From NCBI GenBank assembly GCA_030562195.1, contig CM060199.1, forward strand, positions 12,544,338-12,608,337: DNA of 64,000 nucleotides, in the 5' to 3' direction. Source of the DNA: Nipponacmea schrenckii. Lineage: Eukaryota > Mollusca > Gastropoda > Lottiidae. Shown in pieces: positions 58,260 through 64,000 of this stretch (the first letter of the stretch is position 1; each line of letters opens with the position of its first letter). The translations under genes were made by a program, and so were the position numbers. Below the pieces are notes generated by a model, which worked only from the letters and a program-made list of their open reading frames with translations, made no database searches and had not been told where the DNA came from.

Positions 58260-59175
58260 AATATGTCACATGAAAATATGGCCAATACTAAGTTTCTGTA
58301 CAAAATTCAATATATTGAATTATTGAGAGTAAACCACTACATTTAATCAACATTCGCTTGACTGTCACTACACATAGAACCACAATTTTAAGAAACAACC
58401 TTTCGCCTATCGAATCTCTTATTATCTCACAAAATCTGAAAGAATGTGCAAATTCAGACATCAAATTCCAGATCTAGACCAAAATTAGTCAAAATTGAGC
58501 ATGCAAAAACCCCCAAAAAAGAAAGGGCATTTCTAAAATTAGCACGGACTAAATTCGTTTCATTAGAATAAAATGTTTTACTGGACTGAGTTCTGACTTA
58601 GTTTGATAATATATTTTGCCATCTGTTTTCCACGATATTCAACATTCCATAACTGTTTCCAGAAATCTTGTTGAACAATATGTCACATGGAAGACTGGCA
58701 AATACTAAGTTTCTGTACAAAAATTCAATAAAGCATGACCATGAAAATCTTGAGCTTGTCAAATGAAGTTGACCACTCCATCTTATCTACACCCGCTTCA
58801 CTGTCACTGCACTCAAAACGAATATTTTTAGAATTATCCTTCCGCATTTTTCAACCAATTTTTTTAGTAATAGGACACAGACCAGTAAAACATTTTATGC
58901 TAATGATTGTATCGTGAATTTAACTCGTCCTATTTTGGAAATTCTCTTTCTGTCCATTTTGGGCTTTTGGTATGCCCATTTTTGGTCTAGATTTGGAATT
59001 CTATGTCTGAAATTGCATTTTCTTTCAGAATTTCCGAAAAAATGAGAAATTTAATTGTCGGAATGTTATTTCTAAAAATGGTTTCCTTCCGGATGTTGAT
59101 AAAATGTTGTGGTATATTTTCATTTTGATTTGCTAAAAAATTCCATGGTCATGCTATATTGAATTTTTGAAGGAA
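58260..59175. repeat. Nested direct and inverted repeats
   Basis: Direct pair: aatatgtcacatg followed by actaagtttctgtacaaaa at 58,260 and 58,675 (offset ~415 bp), each followed by a cttcactgtcact-type phrase. Inverted pair: 58,395-58,495 against 58,976-59,065 (tttggtctagat and tgtctgaaattgcattttct). The right arm matches 24,025-24,240. Probably two inverted copies of one dispersed element. No protein. Confidence 0.7.
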
Positions 59176-59179
59176 TAGA

Positions 59180-61270
59180 AGGTTTCATTTTGAATCTCAA
59201 ATCACTCTGTTAAGTCATTTTGACTGGGTGAGTCCTCTTATGAACAAAATTATCTTTCCATTAAAGATGGGTTGCCTCATTAATTAGAGCCAAAGTAAGC
59301 TTACTAATTGATTAATTGGGGTTTCTAATGAATAATCCATGTATTCTCAAGTTCAAAAGACCTATGTGGACGTAGAAATGCTTGTCGAATCCATTTGACT
59401 CTGATCTGCTTTGAAACGCTAAATTTAGACTCCATGTTTGTTCACGTGAGCAAATGACGTCATATGAATAAAGGCGTCTATAAATTGATTTTGTATTTTA
59501 TTATTAGTGAGTAAAAACTTATTTAGATTAATTCATAATGTTTTTACAAAATGATATTTAAACGTTTTATTGCCTTTTGCTAGAGATAATTAATGGAATA
59601 CCAAAATGCCATTGTTGTTGTGGAAAATATTAAGGAATGTGGACAATAACAACAGCGTCCGGTTACGTCATGATTTATGTACCGAATTGACAGACTGGAT
59701 GATCAAAAAAAAAGATCAACGACATTTGAACGACATTTGAGACTTGACGTACATACCTATGCTAGTACCCTACCGTGGGAAATCCCATCATAATTAGCCT
59801 AATTACGAGTTAATTAAGGACTTGTGGGACCATCTGGTATTATTCCAAGTCATTAGAACACCTCTACTTTCTATTGATATAAGTATTACCGGTCCAATTA
59901 TGGTAAACATACGTATATATATGAAAATGAGAAAACCCATCTTTAATCCTATTGGTCGACAAATCATATTTTAATGACTGAAATATTTCAGCCTATTTAA
60001 TTGTTCGTTGTTCTCAATCCTCGAAATGTTATGATGTGTTTCATGTTTGCTTTAGATATTGTTTTTTGACAATGTTCCTATGGACATTTTGTACACTTGT
60101 TAAAACCCATAGAAAAGTTTGTGACAAATTTCTGCATATGTTGTGACAGCTGTGAGCAAATGCATATATATATAGACTGTAATGATGGCCCTGATAATTT
60201 AGAAGCTTAATTTAATCAACAATACATGTCAAATATATTCACTGCCAAGTTGTATCAAGTATTTATATTTAAAGATTTTGTTTTTGTATTGTTTATTTAT
60301 AGATAGCCATTTGATGCATCAATAAGAGGCAATGCTATACATGTAACTGAAATATATTCTAATACGTCTCATCGTTTTCTATTTTCCCTGAAATCAACTA
60401 AATAATAGTTCCCTGTATATAATACCATTCAGTACTTTTCATTTTGAAATTTGTAAAACTGGTGCAACCTTAAGGTGAATAAGTTTAGGCTGCAACTGCA
60501 CTAACCTTTTGGCTATCGTTTTTGTTTTTGGCTCTTTGGGGGGGGGGGGGTTGTTCCAAAATGAATATGTTTGTATTTTGTTGTTCATCTCATGCATGTG
60601 CTTGTGCATTTCTTTTGCAGTGATGTACTTGACCGCAGCAAAATAAATCTTTCCATCTAAAACACTTGTTCTTTCTCCCACAAGCTGAATTTTAGACATC
60701 GCAGGGTGCCAAGTCCTTAGGAATTGGGCCTTATTCTGTCCCATGTACAATAAAGTGGGTATTACAATATGTATTTGTATTTGGTTCATTGAACTGTAAA
60801 TAGGTCGTTCAAAAATAGACACAGAATTAAGCAAACAAGGAAACATTAGCCAAGACACGTGACGTATTATGTGATACATATACAAAACTTTTCTAATGGC
60901 AAATGGCCTCGTGTACATAGTTGTCTACAAAGTATATTATACATGTATGTGTATTATTTATATATATTCAGTACTTGTTTCCGTGGCAGAAATATTGATA
61001 TTATGTTGATATTTATACATTGCACGATATAGATAGTCAAATCAACACGGTTTACGGTTACAAATCCTTTCAATTTTGAACAAGGAAATCATTGAGCCAT
61101 CATTCAACTGAAATCATTATCTCTGAATAAAGTCACGTCAATAACAGATACCCGCTAGAAATTCAATAATAACAAAAAATATCAGAAAAAAGACACGGTG
61201 AAATAATATGGAGTGAAATGCAGATTACATGACGTAGGCTGGCTGAATATTTCATCACTAGCTGAACCGA
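59180..61270. other. No gene seen; upstream flank of the SLC17-like gene
   Basis: AT-rich intergenic sequence with one chance-looking 159-codon frame on minus (60,439-60,918) and an 11-G run near 60,540. The SLC17 promoter should lie near 61,000-61,270, but I see no definite element. Confidence 0.5.
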
Positions 61271-63570
61271 ATGGAGTCGCAACGTGAAACTGACGAAAAG
61301 GGTTAGTGGTTTTCGATTTTCGTCTGCTTCATGCCATACGACACGTATTCTGTATTTACTCATATTATATGTACATGGTTAACGTATATTAGTATAGTGT
61401 AGCAAGGAACACAATGTATAGTATATCAATGAAAACGAACATAGCAATATATCAAGTGTATCTTCCATTACCAATAAGTACCTTGATAGTATGTCAATAA
61501 TACAACACAAGTTGATAGGCTGCCAATTTTAATGGAATTAGTTCACAATTGCGTATCCTATGTACAAATGTGTAGTGAAGACTAAAACATTAGAAAAAAA
61601 GATTTGCAATTTAATTTAAATTAGACATGACAAAATAATCAATTTCAATTATGTTATTTGCACAATGAGAGCAAAAATAACGAATAATTTCAGTTTTGCA
61701 GTATATCACCAAGATACTTTTATATGCCATAAATATCAGTATATGACGTATGATATAAATAACAGTCATCTACACGAATTTTCCCGTGCTTAGCTGTTAG
61801 TGTGTTGAAGCATAATTTCCAATGAATTTCTCTCTTCAGGTCCCCCTTGGTGGAGATCTATGCGGTACAGAATAGCTATGGTCGGTTTTCTTGGTGGAGC
61901 TAATGTAATTATACAGAGAACGAATTTAAGTATGGCAATTGTATGTATGGTGAATCACACGGCCTTAGAATTTTTAAAAAGGGATCAATTTGCCTTAAAT
62001 TCTTCAATAATCATTAACAGCAGCTTTACATATTCCTTTTCTAACAACGTATCAAATGGCAATGAATCTCAATCAGAACTGAAGACGTGTAATTCTCGAT
62101 CTGGAGTTTCTGTATACAGAGAGGTAAGTACTTGTCTATTTGGCCATTCTTACGACTTCGCGTAGGAAAAAGGAAGCAATATTTTCCTTCCCATCTGAAC
62201 ATTAAATCTACATTAAATGTTACTGTTATTTTCGATTCGGGTTTCGTTTTGCTGTTCTGATCGTAAGTGTTTTATTTAATTCCAATAGCCATCTTGGCTC
62301 CATATAATCTATTTTTTTTTCGTTTCAGGATGGAGAATTTGTGTGGTCCAAACACATTCAAGGATTATTGTTAGGTGCTTTGTTTTGGGGTTACATCCCT
62401 TTTCAAATATTGGGTGGATATCTCATCAAGAGACTTGGTGTACGAAATGCTGTCGGTCCATTCTATATAGCTATGTCTATCTTAACCATGTTGTCTCATC
62501 CAGCTGCCTTATGGAGTCCTTGGGCTTTATTTGTTTTACGGGTTTTAATAGGTATAACAAATGTAAGTATACTATACGAAGCATTAGAAAAGCGCCTTTC
62601 ACCGGTACCTAGGTCATGGCAGTAAGGTGCTAAATTATAAGTTTCCGTTACGTTCCCCAGTCAATCACATTGTTTATGACCATCTGAATACGACTACAGT
62701 AGTCTGAATCAATGTTTTTTGAATAATAATTTGTTGTTCATTTAAGATGGTGATGGGTTGTATTTTTTAGTCTGTTTGTATTCCTGGGAACTTCTTCATA
62801 ATATCATTATGGGCTCCACCGGCCGAGAAGAGTAGAATTGGTAGCTTATTATATGCAGGAGTAACGTTTGGTAACGTCATAGCATTCCCCTTATCTGGTC
62901 TTCTATGTCAATATGGTTTTGGCGGTGGATGGCCATCAGTTTTTTATGTCTCTGGTTCGTCACCTCTTAAATTTTTATCGAGCAATCCACCTTTCACCAT
63001 GAAGTTTCGACATTTTACTGGTCATCAAGAGAAAAATATGAACCGCTCTTTTTTACAGAATTTTACTAGAATCTGGAATTCAATATAGCCACAGATCACC
63101 ACATGTATTCATTAATCCTAGAAATGTGGCGTTTACGTGTATGGATGAGATGGAATTTACTGAAGCTGAATCTAACATGCATGATCTGGTATATGAATAT
63201 CCATATATATAGACACAGATCACCACTTGTATTCCTTAATCCTGGGAATGTGGCGTTCACGTGTATAAACTAAACATATCATTTGGCTGATTGTCAATTT
63301 GAAATCGAAATAGATCAAATAGATGGACTTCAAGTGAATCCATTTCCTTTAGTTTTCACAATTCAACGTGAGATATTGTGTATAGAAATTGTATAATTAT
63401 ATGCTTTACCCCAAACACGTTATTATATTTTAGGTATATTAAGTTTTATGTTAGTTATATTATGGTATTTATTTGTATATGACTCTCCACTGAAACATCC
63501 TTCCATCAGTTCAAGTGAACAGGCTTACCTCGTATCTAGCATTGATTTTGCCGCACTAACAAAGAAGAAG
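61271..63570 (+). CDS. SLC17-family (sialin/VGLUT-like) transporter, 5' exons
   Basis: Major-facilitator anion transporter of membranes; the SLC17 family moves sialic acid, phosphate, glutamate or nucleotides. Exons: 61271-61301 (MESQRETDEK plus one base, start chosen because its phase 1 end joins the next exon exactly), 61840-62123, 62329-62562, 62771-62953 and 63434-63570, then GTAAA and beyond the right edge. Recognised by YRIAMVGFLGGANVIIQRTN and LSMAIVCMVNHT (helix 1 with the R-x-NLS motif), a glycosylated loop with several NxS/T, FVWSKHIQGLLLGALFWGYI, GGYLIKRLGVRNAVGPF, ISLWAPPAEKSRIGSLLYAG and LVILWYLFVYDSPLKHPSI. At 62,940-62,944 a T5 run should be T6: as written the frame breaks between WPSVF and YVSG. 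Substrate not predictable. Confidence 0.88.
63085..63268. repeat. Direct repeat in an SLC17 intron
   Basis: acagatcaccac(a/t)tgtattc followed by ttaatcct(a/g)g(a/g)aatgtggcgtt(t/c)acgtgtat occurs at about 63,092 and 63,214 (offset ~122 bp). Non-coding. Confidence 0.8.
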
Positions 63571-64000
63571 GTAAAATAATCTTGACGTAACACGACGAAA
63601 GCATCTTCAAATCCCCTTTTATAAATTTTTAAATTCGACAACATGGTCATCGCATTAAAGAACAACCTTCGTATAGCTGCCATATGAGCGTTGTCTAACA
63701 TTTACAAATCATTGTTTTTTTTAACAATTTTTTAAATACCAAGATGATCATCTGAACCTCAGTGGCTGAGTAGTGGCCAACGAATTACCAAGGGTTCAAA
63801 TAGTACTAGGTATTAAGCAACTTAATGATGAGAAATTTGAAATTGGTACGGAAACGACAAATTGATTATCCGTTGAAACGACATTTCTATCTACATTTTT
63901 GAATATTTGGATTATAAGGTTATTAGTTATCTCTTAATACTAAAGTCAAAATTATTCTTTCGATTCTATCAAAACGAGGATAAAACACATAATAAGATAA
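63571..64000. other. SLC17 intron, no further exon seen
   Basis: Starts with the GTAAAAT donor. No acceptor with an open, family-like continuation is visible before the edge. Confidence 0.5.

Noticed and set aside
60439..60918. 159-codon minus-strand frame
   Set aside because: Runs through a homopolymer giving PPPP, has no recognisable motif or splice context, and its composition fits chance in AT-rich DNA.

Overview
The window looks like a piece of an AT-rich, intron-rich animal nuclear genome, probably a mollusc or another lophotrochozoan. The evidence is split genes with GT-AG introns, a ciliary gene (nephrocystin-1), paired ~160-bp-repeat elements with CCGT-type tetranucleotide runs that resemble the bivalve pearl/CvA family, and BEL/Pao, Ty3/gypsy, Penelope-like, hAT, LINE and P-element/THAP9 remains. 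The species assignment is inference. There are no bacterial operons and no CRISPR array.

Layout. 1-4.0 kb: repeat-rich sequence, probably intron of the gene that follows. 4.0-14.7 kb (minus): the 5' two thirds of an NPHP1 gene in 19 exons whose phases all agree, interrupted by minisatellites and MITEs. 14.9-17.3 kb (plus): a decayed THAP9/P-element-type transposase. 18.0-19.2 kb: a long foldback. 19.6-23.5 kb: two pearl/Helentron-like elements facing head to head, one of them inserted in a ~190-bp tandem array. 24-30.5 kb: old decayed sequence with a THAP-domain start fragment and a Penelope GIY-YIG fragment. 31.4-41.7 kb: a cluster of phytanoyl-CoA hydroxylase-interacting-protein-like (PHYHIP-like) genes, with one intact copy on minus, one broken copy on plus, and further first-exon/promoter duplications running into a 500-N gap (42,014-42,513). 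42.5-46.6 kb: mosaic of dispersed repeats with a LINE 3' end. 46.7-52.4 kb (plus): BEL/Pao element with an internal integrase deletion. 52.5-58.1 kb (minus): Ty3/gypsy element split by a 5'-truncated Penelope-like element (plus, ~54.36-57.07 kb). 58.1-59.2 kb: inverted and direct repeats. 61.3 kb to the right edge (plus): 5' half of an SLC17 (sialin/vesicular-transporter type) gene.

Three host gene families are supported: NPHP1 (transition-zone scaffold), PHYHIP-like (function poorly known) and SLC17-like (membrane anion transporter). They share no evident pathway. Most of the remainder is layered mobile DNA whose nesting order can be read. Several stretches (about 0.75-1.6 kb and 36.6-37.8 kb) look like low-quality consensus, and single-base homopolymer differences (62,940 and 47,405) may be assembly errors rather than mutations.
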